64,000 nucleotides of DNA from Nannocystis punicea (GCF_026965555.1 NZ_CP114040.1:2914001-2978000), one strand, 5' to 3'. Shown: positions 34,901 to 42,720, counted from the first letter of the stretch. Notes: generated by a model from the letters alone, not told the origin. A program made the numbers and translations.

Positions 34901-35053
34901 GCCGGCGCCCAGCCGCTCGAGGATGATGTAGCGGCCGAGCAGCTGCCCGGGCTCGAGCGGGGCGTCGGGGTCGAGCGGCGCCGGCACCACCCGATCGTCG
35001 GCGACCGCGGTGCGCGTCAGCGCGAGCGTCTCGGCGTAGGCCCGGTCCTCCAC
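31922..35053 (-). CDS. Ser/Thr protein kinase-TPR protein with repeat-filled activation loop
   Basis: 1043 residues from a GTG at 35053. The kinase domain (about 41-410) has a Gly loop (LGAGGMGVVYAAFD), Lys 71, HRDFKPEN (166-173), DFG (186-188) and GTPAYMAPEQ (338-347). Between DFG and APE lie about 150 residues, against 20-35 normally, made of four ASGLRERL repeats (about 214, 240, 291, 302) with ARNPK(I/L).VTPPP spacers. After it come a transmembrane helix (about 455-475, AAGVAGLALGLLLGTGLWGY), then some 560 residues of TPR-like helices (for example TLAIKERAFGPDHLSVAATL). It is probably a membrane-bound signalling kinase with an outward or periplasmic TPR sensor, the common myxobacterial plan. 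Six hairpin elements lie inside the gene in all three frames. Confidence 0.85.
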   Translation of the reverse strand: MEDRAYAETLALTRTAVADDRVVPAPLDPDAPLEPGQLLGRYIILERLGAGGMGVVYAAFDPGLDRKVAIKLLDRPESAPEGDTHGPGARLRREAKALARLAHPNVVAVHDAGEVDGRVYVAMEFVPGVTLRHYLAERRLHWRDVLALFVAAGRGLQAAHAAGLVHRDFKPENVLVGDDGRVRVLDFGLARASEAEESGPHGHVPKASDASAWASGLRERLLEASSARNPKIDVTPPPWASGLRERLLEAQGARNPKLGVTPPPFDLREAPPGAASMHTPDAVADTPPAWASGLRERLPLEASGLRERLPPEASGAAFDIGSLVSVDSRLTRVGALVGTPAYMAPEQFMGLPTSPRSDQFSFCVALWEAVHGVHPFGDGGAMALLQAISRGKLRPVPRDRRTPAWLPRTLARGLSVDPRARWPDVGALLDVLERRALRSRRARAAGVAGLALGLLLGTGLWGYARSGSQDEVCRGGALALHGAWDPTRRAQVHAALLATGRAHARATADRVVATLDTWAVAWLAGHADACRATHLRHEQSLALLELRMTCLDERRRELAALTDLLVRTGPDVVDRAVQAAAALTPAQRCADPAVLTAPAALPDDPAAPAQIDAVRQQVAGAKALLDAGRLQDGLARAEEAAAAAARVGYPPLDAEAGYILGLLQNRAKDPRAAEATLTRAALAAVAGKLDELAARAMVELIACVGVYQTATAEALRWSELAAAMVQRLGPEGHVLEAKRLGHTGIVRQIRGEFAAARELHERALALLDRPERPDPPALIGTLSNLGNTLGELGLRAEAEASHRRAVALAEEFFGPDHPQTAVLTGNLAAALADPGRDEDAAALHARTLAIKERAFGPDHLSVAATLRSIAQIRLRQGALGEAQAILRRALAIRERMLGPTHPELADLLHDLGEVARRERRFAAAQATFRRALAIAEPGGDGHPRVQPLLLGLGRTALDAGDPAAAREPLRRALAAEPKDHAPARPEVSARLRLALAEALWPEPPARAEAHALVEEARALLGPGDAFAPLRGELDAWLSGHVLK
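31933..31950. repeat. hairpin element at the kinase stop codon (CATGTC-CCGAGA-GCCATG)
   Basis: The left arm is perfect, the right arm degenerate. It encodes part of the last residues of the kinase (LSGHVLK). Confidence 0.6.
32854..32871. repeat. hairpin element inside the kinase gene (CATGTC-CTTCGG-GACCTA)
   Basis: The centre CTTCGG would give a C(UUCG)G tetraloop in RNA. It encodes GPEGHVLEA. Confidence 0.65.
33854..33871. repeat. hairpin element inside the kinase gene (TCTGTC-CCGCGG-GACAGG)
   Basis: A variant with CTGTC/GACAG arms and a palindromic centre, encoding PVPRDRR. Weaker variants with CCTGTC arms lie at 33348-33365 and 33678-33695. Confidence 0.55.
34064..34483 (-). other. activation-loop repeat insert of the kinase
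   Basis: The segment encoding residues about 191-330. GGCGCTCGCGCAGGCCGGAG-type units recur at about 34134, 34167, 34317 and 34395, encoding ASGLRERL each time. It also contains a hairpin element at 34444. It seems to have expanded in place by duplication. Confidence 0.65.
34444..34461. repeat. hairpin element in the kinase activation loop (CATGTC-CATGAG-GACCTG)
   Basis: It encodes GPHGHVPKA, immediately after the DFG segment. Confidence 0.6.
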
Positions 35054-35465
35054 CAGCGAGGTAGTATATCGGGGCCGCCGACGGCCGGCGGTTTTACTTG
35101 GCCCGTGATTGCGAAGGCGGACCCTGTCCGCATGCAGGTACGCGAGGTCGGAAAAGGTGCGTCGCGCGGCGCTCGGCGGGCTCGAACCCGCGGGGCACGG
35201 ATGAGGCCGGCGCGGTGAATGGGCGGTGTCGGGCCGCGAGGCCGTCGCGAGGACGCGGCCGCCGCCGCGCGAGCGGTTGCGCGGCGGGCCGGAAATCTCG
35301 GCGCTGAGAGTGTGTTCGGCGGAGATCGGCGCTCGATCGAGGTTGCCTGTTCGGACATGTTCAAAAAGTCATGTCGCCGCGAGCGGTCGGGGTCTGGTCG
35401 AGACATGAGGCGCAACCGGACGCCGTCGTCCGCGGCGGTTCGGTGCTATCCTCGCGGAACCCGGG
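35054..35465. other. 410-base spacer between divergent kinase and receiver genes
   Basis: No gene supported. GATATACTACC just before the kinase GTG could be a promoter or leader feature. A hairpin element lies at 35356. Confidence 0.4.
35356..35373. repeat. hairpin element (CATGTT-CAAAAA-GTCATG)
   Basis: One change in each arm, with an A-rich centre, about 90 bases upstream of the receiver-domain gene. Confidence 0.55.
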
Positions 35466-35807
35466 ATGCGCATCCTGTTCGTCGAGGATCACCTGGAATT
35501 CGCGCGCACCGTCACGGGGCAGTTCCTCGCCGAGCACGAGGTCACGCTCGCCGCCGGGGTCGCGGAGGCCAGGGCGCTGCTGGCGGCCGAGGCCTACGAC
35601 GTGCTGCTCGTCGATCACGACCTGCCCGACGGCAGCGGCCCCGAGGTCCTGGCGTACGCGCGCGAGCGCGGCATCCCGAGCGTAGCGATCGCGGTGTCGT
35701 CCCACGAGGCCGGCAACGAGGCGCTGGAGCGAGCAGGCGCGCTCGCTCGCTGCCCCAAGGGGCGGTTCCACGAGATCGGCGTCGTGCTCGCTTCGATCGG
35801 GCGGTGA
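35466..35807 (+). CDS. single-domain response regulator (receiver only)
   Basis: 113 residues from the ATG at 35466. It is a CheY-like receiver: acidic pair Glu 7/Asp 8 (ILFVEDH), phosphoacceptor Asp 50 (VLLVDHDLPDGSG), the Ser/Thr switch in IAVSSHEAG and conserved Lys in CPKGRF. There is no output domain, so it should act by protein-protein contact in a phosphorelay. No histidine kinase is nearby; the divergent large Ser/Thr kinase is the closest signalling gene, but a link between them is speculative. Confidence 0.85.
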   Translation: MRILFVEDHLEFARTVTGQFLAEHEVTLAAGVAEARALLAAEAYDVLLVDHDLPDGSGPEVLAYARERGIPSVAIAVSSHEAGNEALERAGALARCPKGRFHEIGVVLASIGR

Positions 35808-35977
35808 GGCTCCGCGAATGGCCGCCTCCCGCCGGCGAGCGGCGCGGAGGCTGCGGCACGCTGCGAGCCCCAGCACACGGAAGGTGCAGCGGCTCGCAGC
35901 TCCGAGGTGACAGTGGTACCAACCGCTCGAGCGTCGCAAGAGCGGCGACGCTCGCTATTCGCGGCCGGCGCGGCCGA

Positions 35978-37456
35978 TCACAGCGAACCGATCCACTGGA
36001 CCATGGCGTCGAACGGGTTGATCAGGGTGCCGCCGTTCCACGAGGTGTCATGGGCGCCCGGCGTTGCGACCCCCGACAACGAGCCGCGGGTGTAGCCCGA
36101 GACGGCGGCGTTACCGACCTCCGCGGCGACACCCATCCCGTTCTCTCCGTGGTCGCCGCCGATGTACGTGGCGTACGTGACGCTGGCGCTGTCGTTCATG
36201 ATCACGAAGACCGCGTCGGTCGTGCCGAGGCCGCCGCCGAACGTGGGCTGGAAGGCGTCGACGGTGGCGATGCCGCTGCTGCTGCCGGTCCAGCCGCTCA
36301 GGTGCAGGGTCGAGCCGACGACCTCGATGTCGTCGAATTCCTCCTGGGAATCGGCGCCCCAGTAGCGGGCCCATCGGCGCGCGCCGGTCGAGGGGAGGAA
36401 CTTGGCCACGAACGCGTCGCGGCCGGAGATCGTGGTGTCGACGATGTTGGCGATGTCGGTGGCGGACTCGGTCCACCCCGCCACGAGGAGATCGCCCTCG
36501 TCGTTGATGTCGATCGCCTCGGCCCAATCGGGCCCGGTGCCGCCGTAGTAGCGCCCCCACTGCCGGACGCCGCTCGTGTTGAACTTGACGATGAACGCGT
36601 CGCCGCTGCCGCCGTAGGTGGCGTCCGCCGACACCAGGCTGGGGATCCCCACGTCGCCCGTCGAAGCCTCGGTGTACCCGACGACGTAGACGTTGTCGGA
36701 CGCGTCGACCTCGCAGTCCCGCGCCTCGGTCCGGCCGTCGCTGCCGCCGATGTAGGTCGCCCACTGCACCGTCCCGGTGGACGACACCTTGGCGACGAAC
36801 CCGTCGGAGACCAGGTTATTGAGGGAGTGGTCGTGCACCATGGTGTCGTCGAGGCCCGTGGTCGACGTCGTCATGCCGACGATGAAGAGGTTGCCGGTGG
36901 GCCCGATGCAGATGCCATAGCCCCAATCCTCGTTGTTCCCGCCGAGGAAGGTGCCCCAGGTGCGACCGCCGGTCGAAGTGAATCGGACCAGCATCGCGTC
37001 TCGCGCCCCCTGGAGCGCGGTCTGATCGGCCCCGAGCGTGGCGACCCAGTTCGTCCCGTCGGGCGAGGTGGTCTCGCCGACGGCGAAGATGTCCTCGTCG
37101 TCGTTGTGAACGAGCGCCCAGAACTGGTCGAACCCGTTCCCGCCGTAGTAGGTGGCCCAGGACAGCGTGCCGTCCGGCCGCCACTGGGAGATGAAGCCCT
37201 CCTGGCTGCCGACCGGGGTGTCACGATGCGAACCCGGGGTGGCGATTCCGGGGAACGACTCCGTCCCGCCGACCACGTCCGCGAGGCCGCTGGCGTTGAA
37301 ATCGACGTCGGACGCGTATTCGTCGGCCCCTCCGCCGTAATACGTGCCGAAATCATGCGAGGGCACCGCGAGGGCCTGCGGGGCGCCGGCGCCCAGCGCG
37401 GCCGCCGCGCTGCCCACAACCACAAAGAACCGCCCCATACCCCATCCTTTATCCAT
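35978..37456 (-). CDS. exported SBBP-type beta-propeller protein
   Basis: 492 residues from the ATG at 37456, with a CGGAG site upstream; GTG 37468 and ATG 37438 are alternatives. A signal peptide (FFVVVGSAAAALGAGAPQALA) is followed by about eight repeats of 50 residues with TYYGG, TYIGG or RYYGG ends and GDAFVAK or DGFVAK-type strands (for example GTVQWATYIGGSDGRTEARD; then NVYVVGYTEASTGDVGIPS). This is the SBBP/beta-propeller pattern common in secreted myxobacterial proteins. The likely role is binding or structural at the surface; no enzyme motif is seen. Confidence 0.8.
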   Translation of the reverse strand: MDKGWGMGRFFVVVGSAAAALGAGAPQALAVPSHDFGTYYGGGADEYASDVDFNASGLADVVGGTESFPGIATPGSHRDTPVGSQEGFISQWRPDGTLSWATYYGGNGFDQFWALVHNDDEDIFAVGETTSPDGTNWVATLGADQTALQGARDAMLVRFTSTGGRTWGTFLGGNNEDWGYGICIGPTGNLFIVGMTTSTTGLDDTMVHDHSLNNLVSDGFVAKVSSTGTVQWATYIGGSDGRTEARDCEVDASDNVYVVGYTEASTGDVGIPSLVSADATYGGSGDAFIVKFNTSGVRQWGRYYGGTGPDWAEAIDINDEGDLLVAGWTESATDIANIVDTTISGRDAFVAKFLPSTGARRWARYWGADSQEEFDDIEVVGSTLHLSGWTGSSSGIATVDAFQPTFGGGLGTTDAVFVIMNDSASVTYATYIGGDHGENGMGVAAEVGNAAVSGYTRGSLSGVATPGAHDTSWNGGTLINPFDAMVQWIGSL

Positions 37457-38158
37457 GCTCCGAGTCACAAAATGTCTCCACGAAAACGTCTGCGAAGATC
37501 GATCGGCACAACCGCCGAGTCGATTCGTTCACCCGACAAGTAGTGAGGGCGCGGCGTGATGTTGTCAAGCCGATTTTGCCCGCGCCTCACGCGCTGCGCG
37601 GGTGCATGACCGCGCTCGTATTCTCCTATGCGAATTCACCGCAGACGACAACGATTGTGATTCGCCTTACGTGTGTTCGACGAAGCGCGCGGGCCGTGAA
37701 GGAGAGGCGCCGTCATTCGCCCCATGTCCCGCCCCCGCCGAGACCGTGCGCAAGATTGCCACCCGGAGCGCCCTCAATATGAACACCCAGGTCAGCCCCG
37801 ACGGATCGTCGGGCGCCGACGGCCAAGCAGAAGGCTCGACGACGGTAATGCCCCGAGATCTCGCCGCGGCCGCCCGCCGAGTCGGCGTCGGAGTCGCGTG
37901 GACCCGAGGGCGACATGTCGGCCGCGGCGGTGTTTCTTCCTCCCCGGATTCCCAGCACTCGAAGACATGTTTTTCGCGACCTGTCCTGGCACGCCGCTGC
38001 CGGCGTTCCCCGGGGCACGGGTCCGCTCCCGGACCGGTACGCTCCATGCCGACGGCGACAGCTCCAGCTCATGAGTGTGTCCGTGATCTCCGTCGAGCGT
38101 CAGCCCAGGGGAGGGTCTCATGGTCGGCGGCGCGGCAAGGAGAAGTGGAGGGCCCGGA
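37457..38158. other. 700-base region without a supported gene
   Basis: An open plus-strand frame from 37602 has a short plausible stretch (ILLCEFTADDNDCDSPYVCS) that might be a remnant of a Cys-rich exported protein, but it decays into low-complexity sequence. A hairpin element is at 37966-37983 and a half element at about 37912. Confidence 0.45.
37966..37983. repeat. hairpin element (CATGTT-TTTCGC-GACCTG)
   Basis: One change in each arm. It lies in the long spacer between 37456 and 38159. Confidence 0.55.
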
Positions 38159-38692
38159 TCATCGTCGTGATCGGCCGACAGCCGATCGTCGCACCGCGGA
38201 CTGCCAGCGAACGACCGCGTAGACGAACCCCGCGAGGACGGCCGCACCATGCAGCTTGAACTGGAGGAGCGTCAATTCGGTGGTCTCCTGAACCCACGCG
38301 CCGAGTCGCTCCACGCCGAGGGTGTCGATCGCCTGAGCGACCCTGGCCGGGAGCCAGATGCACGCCAGGGAGCCCCCCACGGACGCTCCGACGAACACCG
38401 CGAGGGCGATCCACCCGAGCACCGACAGGGGACGAGGCTCCGCGCGTGGTTCGCGGGACGCGAGGTGCACGACCAGGAGCAGCACGACGAGCTCGAGGAG
38501 CGTCGTGCCCACCGACAGGGTGGCGCGGACCGTGAAGGAGGGAATGACGCCGCGGGGCACGTCGAAGAGCGCGTACTCGAGTCCGGCCGCGAGCCCTCCC
38601 AGGATCGGCCAGGAGACCACGACGCCGAGCACGAGCACCGCGGCCCTCGCCGCGAGGACGCGGCGCTCTTCCGCGCTGATGGGGGGAAGCAT
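38159..38692 (-). CDS. four-helix integral membrane protein
   Basis: 177 residues from the ATG at 38692. A GTG at 38752 is also in frame, but the extra 20 codons have poor third-position GC. Four hydrophobic segments are visible: AAVLVLGVVVSWPILGGLAA, TLLELVVLLLVVHLA, VLGWIALAVFVGASVGGSLA and LHGAAVLAGFVYAVVRW. It probably sits in the inner membrane. The family is not recognised, and the neighbours give no functional hint. Confidence 0.7.
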   Translation of the reverse strand: MLPPISAEERRVLAARAAVLVLGVVVSWPILGGLAAGLEYALFDVPRGVIPSFTVRATLSVGTTLLELVVLLLVVHLASREPRAEPRPLSVLGWIALAVFVGASVGGSLACIWLPARVAQAIDTLGVERLGAWVQETTELTLLQFKLHGAAVLAGFVYAVVRWQSAVRRSAVGRSRR

Positions 38693-38748
38693 GCCGAGAC
38701 ACTCTCTCACGGCTCCGGTGCTGTCCAGAGCCAGCGGAAATGGAAGGC

Positions 38749-38976
38749 TCACTGGATGCTGACTCGACGCCTCTCATTGTCGTATGCCTCGCCGACTTGC
38801 TTCTTGAGCGAGCCGTTCTCACCCCCCACGCGAGACCTCGCTGAGCAGCCCCCCGAGAAATCGCCCGTCTCTACCCCACCCAGGGCGGGACAGGCCGCGC
38901 AAGCTGCGGTGAAGCCCAGGACGCACGACCTCGCCGACGAGGCGGAGCGGGTGATCCAGCGCGAGCTGCGGAGAGA
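38749..38976 (-). CDS. possible small exported protein, low support
   Basis: A frame ending in TGA at 38749-38751 reads MALSLRSSRWITRS, then SCVLGFTAACAACPALGG and ends GEAYDNERRRVSIQ, from a GTG near 38976. The Ala/Cys-rich segment could be a lipoprotein signal, but the basic N-terminus is long and no ribosome-binding site is seen. Confidence 0.22.
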   Translation of the reverse strand, partial: SLRSSRWITRSASSARSCVLGFTAACAACPALGGVETGDFSGGCSARSRVGGENGSLKKQVGEAYDNERRRVSIQ

Positions 38977-39146
38977 CAGCGCCACGAATGTCAGGGGATA
39001 CCCGACATCATGAGCCTGCACCTGCGGTTTGCGCCGGGCGGAGAGTGGTTCGCTCCGGCCCAGGATGTCATGCACCCCCTCGATTCCGGCCGAGACTGCG
39101 GACCTGTGTTGCCTGTGAGGTCGCCCCGCGAGGCGTCACGGGCCGG

Positions 39147-39530
39147 TCAGATGCAATTCTGCGCTGCGGCCTCGATCGCATCGCCGCAGAAGGGCGTACA
39201 GCCGATGAGGGCAGTGCCCCATCCGACGGAGTAAATGCAGACCGCACACTCGGCCGACACCGCGCCAATGGTGGCGGTGACACAATCCAGGATCGCAGCC
39301 TTGCAGGCCTCGACCCTGACCAAGCAGACGGGATCGTTCGGACACTCTTCGCACATCCTGCCAGGATCGTCCCAGGTCGGGCACGGGTACTCGAAACAAA
39401 CGCTGCAGTCTTCGTTCGGGTCGCAGCTGCGGGGAGCCAGCACCTCGCTGTCCGCGATCGACATGTCGGGCGCGTCGGGCTGCGCCGCGAAAGAGAGGAC
39501 GGGCAGGGCGAACAAGATCTCATTCAGCAT
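39147..39530 (-). CDS. small exported Cys-rich protein
   Basis: 127 residues from the ATG at 39530 with GGAG just upstream. A short signal peptide (LNEILFALPVLSFAAQ) precedes a domain with about 14 cysteines (CDPNEDCSVCFEYPCP, CEECPNDPVCLVRVEAC, CVTATIGAVSAECAVC, GCTPFCGDAIEAAAQNC). The regular spacing suggests a disulfide-knotted secreted protein, perhaps a toxin or inhibitor; that is speculation. Third-position GC is modest for this genome. Confidence 0.7.
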   Translation of the reverse strand: MLNEILFALPVLSFAAQPDAPDMSIADSEVLAPRSCDPNEDCSVCFEYPCPTWDDPGRMCEECPNDPVCLVRVEACKAAILDCVTATIGAVSAECAVCIYSVGWGTALIGCTPFCGDAIEAAAQNCI

Positions 39531-39836
39531 GACGAACTCCTTGGGTCACATCCAGGCTTGATCATACGCCAATCCGCGATCGCGCAAAGCGAGCCGAAGT
39601 ACGATCGTGGGGTAGTCCATGGCGACCGGCCGAGCATCCAATCCATCGACTGCTCGCCCGCTTTGCCTGCATCGTCCTCGTCGTGCAGATGCACGATAGC
39701 AAGTGGCGACGTGCGCCGTGGCTCGACAAGCCAGCGCGTCCTGCCTGCGGCTGCCGGAGAACGACGACTCAGGAGGGCGACACGGACGCCGGCCTCGTCG
39801 GGACTACCCGCGCCGACACCCGGCGATCGACCGGCG
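39531..39836. other. spacer with no supported gene
   Basis: About 300 bases between the Cys-rich gene start and the reverse-transcriptase remnant. No repeat or signal could be picked out. Confidence 0.35.
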
Positions 39837-39950
39837 ACGGTGGACATCCGCGGGTTCTTCGACGCCATCGATCACACGTGAATGGTGAAGTTCATCGAGC
39901 ACCGTATCGCGGACAAGAGGATCGTGCGGCTCTCGAAGAAGGGAAGCGGT
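39837..39950 (+). pseudogene. fragment of a group II intron-type reverse transcriptase
   Basis: The frame reads TVDIRGFFDAIDHT, stop (TGA 39879-39881), then MVKFIEHRIADKRIVRLSKK in the same frame. This matches the palm motif of group II intron/retron-like reverse transcriptases (DIxGFFDxIDHEW(M/L)xKxLxxRIxDxRIxRLI). The TGA replaces the expected Trp. Neither the fingers domain nor the YxDD catalytic motif is present nearby. It is a decayed relic of an RT-bearing element. Confidence 0.7.
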
Positions 39951-40020
39951 CGTCCACGGCCGGACCGCATCGGCTTCTTGCTGGAACCCCAGCACGAAGT
40001 CGTCGGCACGAGGCGCCGAC

Positions 40021-40136
40021 GAGGTGCGGTCGATCGGCGCATGTCCAACGGGACATGTCCATTGTCGCGGCGCAGGCAAGGGACGAGGTCGCCAGGAGGT
40101 GCGGTCGATCGGCGCATGTCCCACGGGACATGTCCA
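40021..40136. repeat. 41-bp repeat in two copies, each carrying a hairpin element
   Basis: 40021-40061 and 40096-40136 differ at one base and are 75 bases apart (start to start). Each contains a perfect CATGTC-N6-GACATG (40040-40057 with centre CAACGG; 40115-40132 with centre CCACGG), preceded by GAGGTGCGGTCGATCGGCG. They end 9 bases from the stop of the reverse-strand gene at 40145. Confidence 0.85.
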
Positions 40137-40144
40137 GGCCCGCT

Positions 40145-40486
40145 TCACAGTCGGAGGACGAGGATGTCCAGGTAGACGACGGCGGCGGCGACGGCGAGCC
40201 GCGGGGGCCAGCGGCCGAACCTCGACAGCCGCGGCACGACGAGGCAGCCGAGCTTCCACAGGGCCCACACCCCGGCGGCCTTGCCGAGGAGGGTCAGGGC
40301 GTACGCGCCGTCGAGGTCGGGGACCCGGATCGGCGCCGCGCTGCGGACCGAGACCGCCAGGTCGAGGTGGAAGCGGTGGTTGAGGTACCCGAGCACCGCG
40401 CAGAGGACGAGGCCGAAGGTGACCGCGTAGACGATGAGGTGAGCGAACAGACCTGGGACTGTCGGCTCCTCTCGTTGCTCTGCCAC
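40145..40486 (-). CDS. small three-helix membrane protein
   Basis: 113 residues from a GTG at 40486 (the upstream open frame is Arg/Pro-rich and unlikely to be translated). Hydrophobic segments lie at about residues 12-31 (LIVYAVTFGLVLCAVLGYL), 63-80 (ALTLLGKAAGVWALWKLG) and 95-112 (LAVAAAVVYLDILVLRL). The family resembles small 2TM/DUF1003-type membrane proteins only in layout. Two hairpin elements follow its stop. Confidence 0.6.
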   Translation of the reverse strand: MAEQREEPTVPGLFAHLIVYAVTFGLVLCAVLGYLNHRFHLDLAVSVRSAAPIRVPDLDGAYALTLLGKAAGVWALWKLGCLVVPRLSRFGRWPPRLAVAAAVVYLDILVLRL

Positions 40487-40840
40487 GAGCCGATGATCGT
40501 CGCCGCCGCGACCGGGTGCGGGCCTTCGAGGGTGCGCAAACCCACGGCTCGTGGGCGAGCACGGACGGGTTCGCCACGCGCTGCGGCCCGCGGGGGCATC
40601 GAGCGGTGCTTCGCGACTCCGGGCCGTGACCTCGCGAGACGGCGAGACGACTTCACGGGGATCCGCCAGCAGGGCTCGCGGCGCTCGGCGCATGCGCGCT
40701 GCCGGGGCGGCGCCTCACAATAGTCTCAGGTTCTTCAAGAATATTCGCGAGCGAGGCCATCGTTGCTCGCGGGCGGGTGCGAGATCACGAGCACCACGAG
40801 GCTCGGCGGTTTGGCACGCCTCGTGCTGAGGGCGGCGCGC
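40487..40840. other. 350-base spacer, no supported gene
   Basis: Between divergent genes (start at 40486 reverse, 40841 forward). GC-rich frames only. A short inverted repeat TTCTTCAAGAA lies at about 40731. Confidence 0.35.
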
Positions 40841-42247
40841 ATGCGACGAGCTCCCGTGGCGCTGCCGATCGTGATCCTGCTGCTCGCCTGTCGTGAGGGC
40901 GCCGAGGACGGGCTCGTCGCGCCGCTCGGCGCCGTGCCGCTCGTCGACGTCGATCCCGATCCCGACGCGATCGAGGTGAGCGTGATCGCGGCGCCGGCGA
41001 GCTGGGCGTTCTTGCCGGGCAAGCCCGCGGAGGTGTGGGCCTACCGCGACGGCAACGCCGAGGACGCCGCGGCGCGGGTGCCCGGGCCGATGTTGCTCGG
41101 CAAGCTCGGCGACCGCGTCACAGTGCACTTTCGCAACGAGTTGCCCGAGCCGACGACGGTGCACTGGCACGGGCTCAAGGTGCCGGCCCGGCACGACGGG
41201 AGCAACGTGTCGCAGACGCCGGTGGCGCCGGGCGAGGGCTTCACCTACGAGTTCACGCTCACCGACGCGGGGCTGTTCTGGTTTCACCCGCACGTCGAGG
41301 CCGACGCGCAGATCGAGCGCGGCCTGTACGCGCCGATCGTGGTCCGCGGGGCGGACGAGGTGCCGGTCGACGCGGAGCGCGTGCTGGTCCTCGACGACGT
41401 CAAGCTCGAGTCGAGCGGCCTGTTGTCCCCGACGATCACCTCGCTCGACCTGATGGTCGGTCGGCAGGGCAACGTGCTGCTCGTCAACGGCGAGTCCCAG
41501 CCCCGCGTGGAGGCCCGGGCCGGGGCGCGCGAGCGCTGGCGCCTGCTCAACACCGCCAACGGGACGTTCTTCAACGTCGCGCTGGCGGGCCGCAGCCTGC
41601 GGGTGATCGGCTGGGACGGCGGTCTGCTCGCGCGCCCCTACGAGGTCGAAGCGCTGGTGATCGCGCCGGGCGAGCGCTACGACGTATTGGTCGAGCTCGG
41701 CGGCGCGGCCGGGGACGCGATCGAGCTGCAGACGCGCCATTACGATCGCGGGCACGACCTGCCCGATCCCGGGCCGCGACGACTGGCGACATTCGCGTTG
41801 CAGGCCCCGGTGAAGGCGCCGGCGCCGGCGTTGCCGACGCGCTGGGGCGAGGTCGCGGCGCTGCCGATCACCGACGCCACGCCGCGCCGGTCGATCCGCC
41901 TCGGCGAGCAGGCCGCAGCGGGCCCCGCCGACGAGCCGCGCTTCTCCATCAACGACGAGCAGTACCCCGCGGTGACGCCGCTGGCGATCGGGGCGGAGGC
42001 GCTCGAGATCTGGGAGATCGAGAACGGCGCGGAGATGGACCACCCGTTCCACGTGCACGGGGTGTTCTTTCAGGTCCTCGATCAGCCGCACCTCGGCTGG
42101 AAAGACACGGTCAACGTGCCGCGCGACGCGACCGTGCGGATCGCGGCCCGCTTCGACAACCCCGGCACGTGGATGTACCACTGTCACATCCTCGAACACG
42201 CGGAGCGCGGGATGATGGGCGTGCTCCGCGTGGGCGCGACAAAGTAG
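40841..42247 (+). CDS. multicopper oxidase lipoprotein
   Basis: 468 residues from the ATG at 40841. The signal ends in a lipobox (IVILLLAC). All four copper-ligand blocks are present: VHWHGLKVP, LFWFHPHVEAD, MDHPFHVHGVFFQ and MYHCHILEHAERGMMG (the last has the Cys of the type 1 site and a Met axial ligand). The three-cupredoxin-domain length fits laccase/CueO-type enzymes, which oxidise metals or phenolics with reduction of O2 to water. As a lipoprotein it should work in the periplasm or outside. The small FnIII-like lipoprotein at 42271 follows by 23 bases and may share the transcript. Confidence 0.92.
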   Translation: MRRAPVALPIVILLLACREGAEDGLVAPLGAVPLVDVDPDPDAIEVSVIAAPASWAFLPGKPAEVWAYRDGNAEDAAARVPGPMLLGKLGDRVTVHFRNELPEPTTVHWHGLKVPARHDGSNVSQTPVAPGEGFTYEFTLTDAGLFWFHPHVEADAQIERGLYAPIVVRGADEVPVDAERVLVLDDVKLESSGLLSPTITSLDLMVGRQGNVLLVNGESQPRVEARAGARERWRLLNTANGTFFNVALAGRSLRVIGWDGGLLARPYEVEALVIAPGERYDVLVELGGAAGDAIELQTRHYDRGHDLPDPGPRRLATFALQAPVKAPAPALPTRWGEVAALPITDATPRRSIRLGEQAAAGPADEPRFSINDEQYPAVTPLAIGAEALEIWEIENGAEMDHPFHVHGVFFQVLDQPHLGWKDTVNVPRDATVRIAARFDNPGTWMYHCHILEHAERGMMGVLRVGATK

Positions 42248-42270
42248 CGACAGGATGATGCGAGCAGACC

Positions 42271-42720
42271 ATGCGACGATGGATCCGACGACTCTCGATA
42301 TTCGTATTCTCCACCGGCCTCGCCGCCTGCGGCGGTCATGACGGCGGCACCACCGACGGCGAGACGCACGCAGCCTCGCACGGCGGCGGGACCGACGACT
42401 CGACCACGTCGGCGACGGCGGCCCCGACGACGGGCGCCGCGACCGAACCACCGGCCGCGCCGACGGAGCTCGCGGCGAGCATCCTCGAGGGCGGGGTGCA
42501 CCTGACGTGGAAGGACGCGTCGGACGACGAGGACAACTTCGTGCTCGAGCGCAGGGCGGCGAGCGAGGCCGAGTTCTCGCCGGTGATCGAGCTGCCCTTC
42601 GACACCTCGACGTATCACGACCTCGCGGTGACTGCGGGCACGGAGTACGTGTACCGCGTCCAGGCGGTGAACGCCGCCGGCGAGTCGAGCTCGAACGAGG
42701 TGACGATCCTGGTGCCTTGA
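42271..42720 (+). CDS. small lipoprotein with fibronectin III-like domain
   Basis: 149 residues from the ATG at 42271. A lipobox (STGLAAC) is followed by a Thr/Gly/Asp-rich linker (about 20-62), then one FnIII-type domain (PAAPTELAASILEGGVHLTW, DNFVLERRAASEAEF, then TEYVYRVQAVNAAGESSSNE). FnIII domains mediate surface protein contacts. It may be a partner of the multicopper oxidase upstream. Confidence 0.8.
   Translation: MRRWIRRLSIFVFSTGLAACGGHDGGTTDGETHAASHGGGTDDSTTSATAAPTTGAATEPPAAPTELAASILEGGVHLTWKDASDDEDNFVLERRAASEAEFSPVIELPFDTSTYHDLAVTAGTEYVYRVQAVNAAGESSSNEVTILVP

Noticed and set aside
39683..40723. Long plus-strand frame across the reverse-transcriptase remnant and the small membrane-protein gene.
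   Set aside because: Only the short in-frame palm motif in another phase (39837-39950) has meaning; the rest is antisense of the reverse-strand gene.
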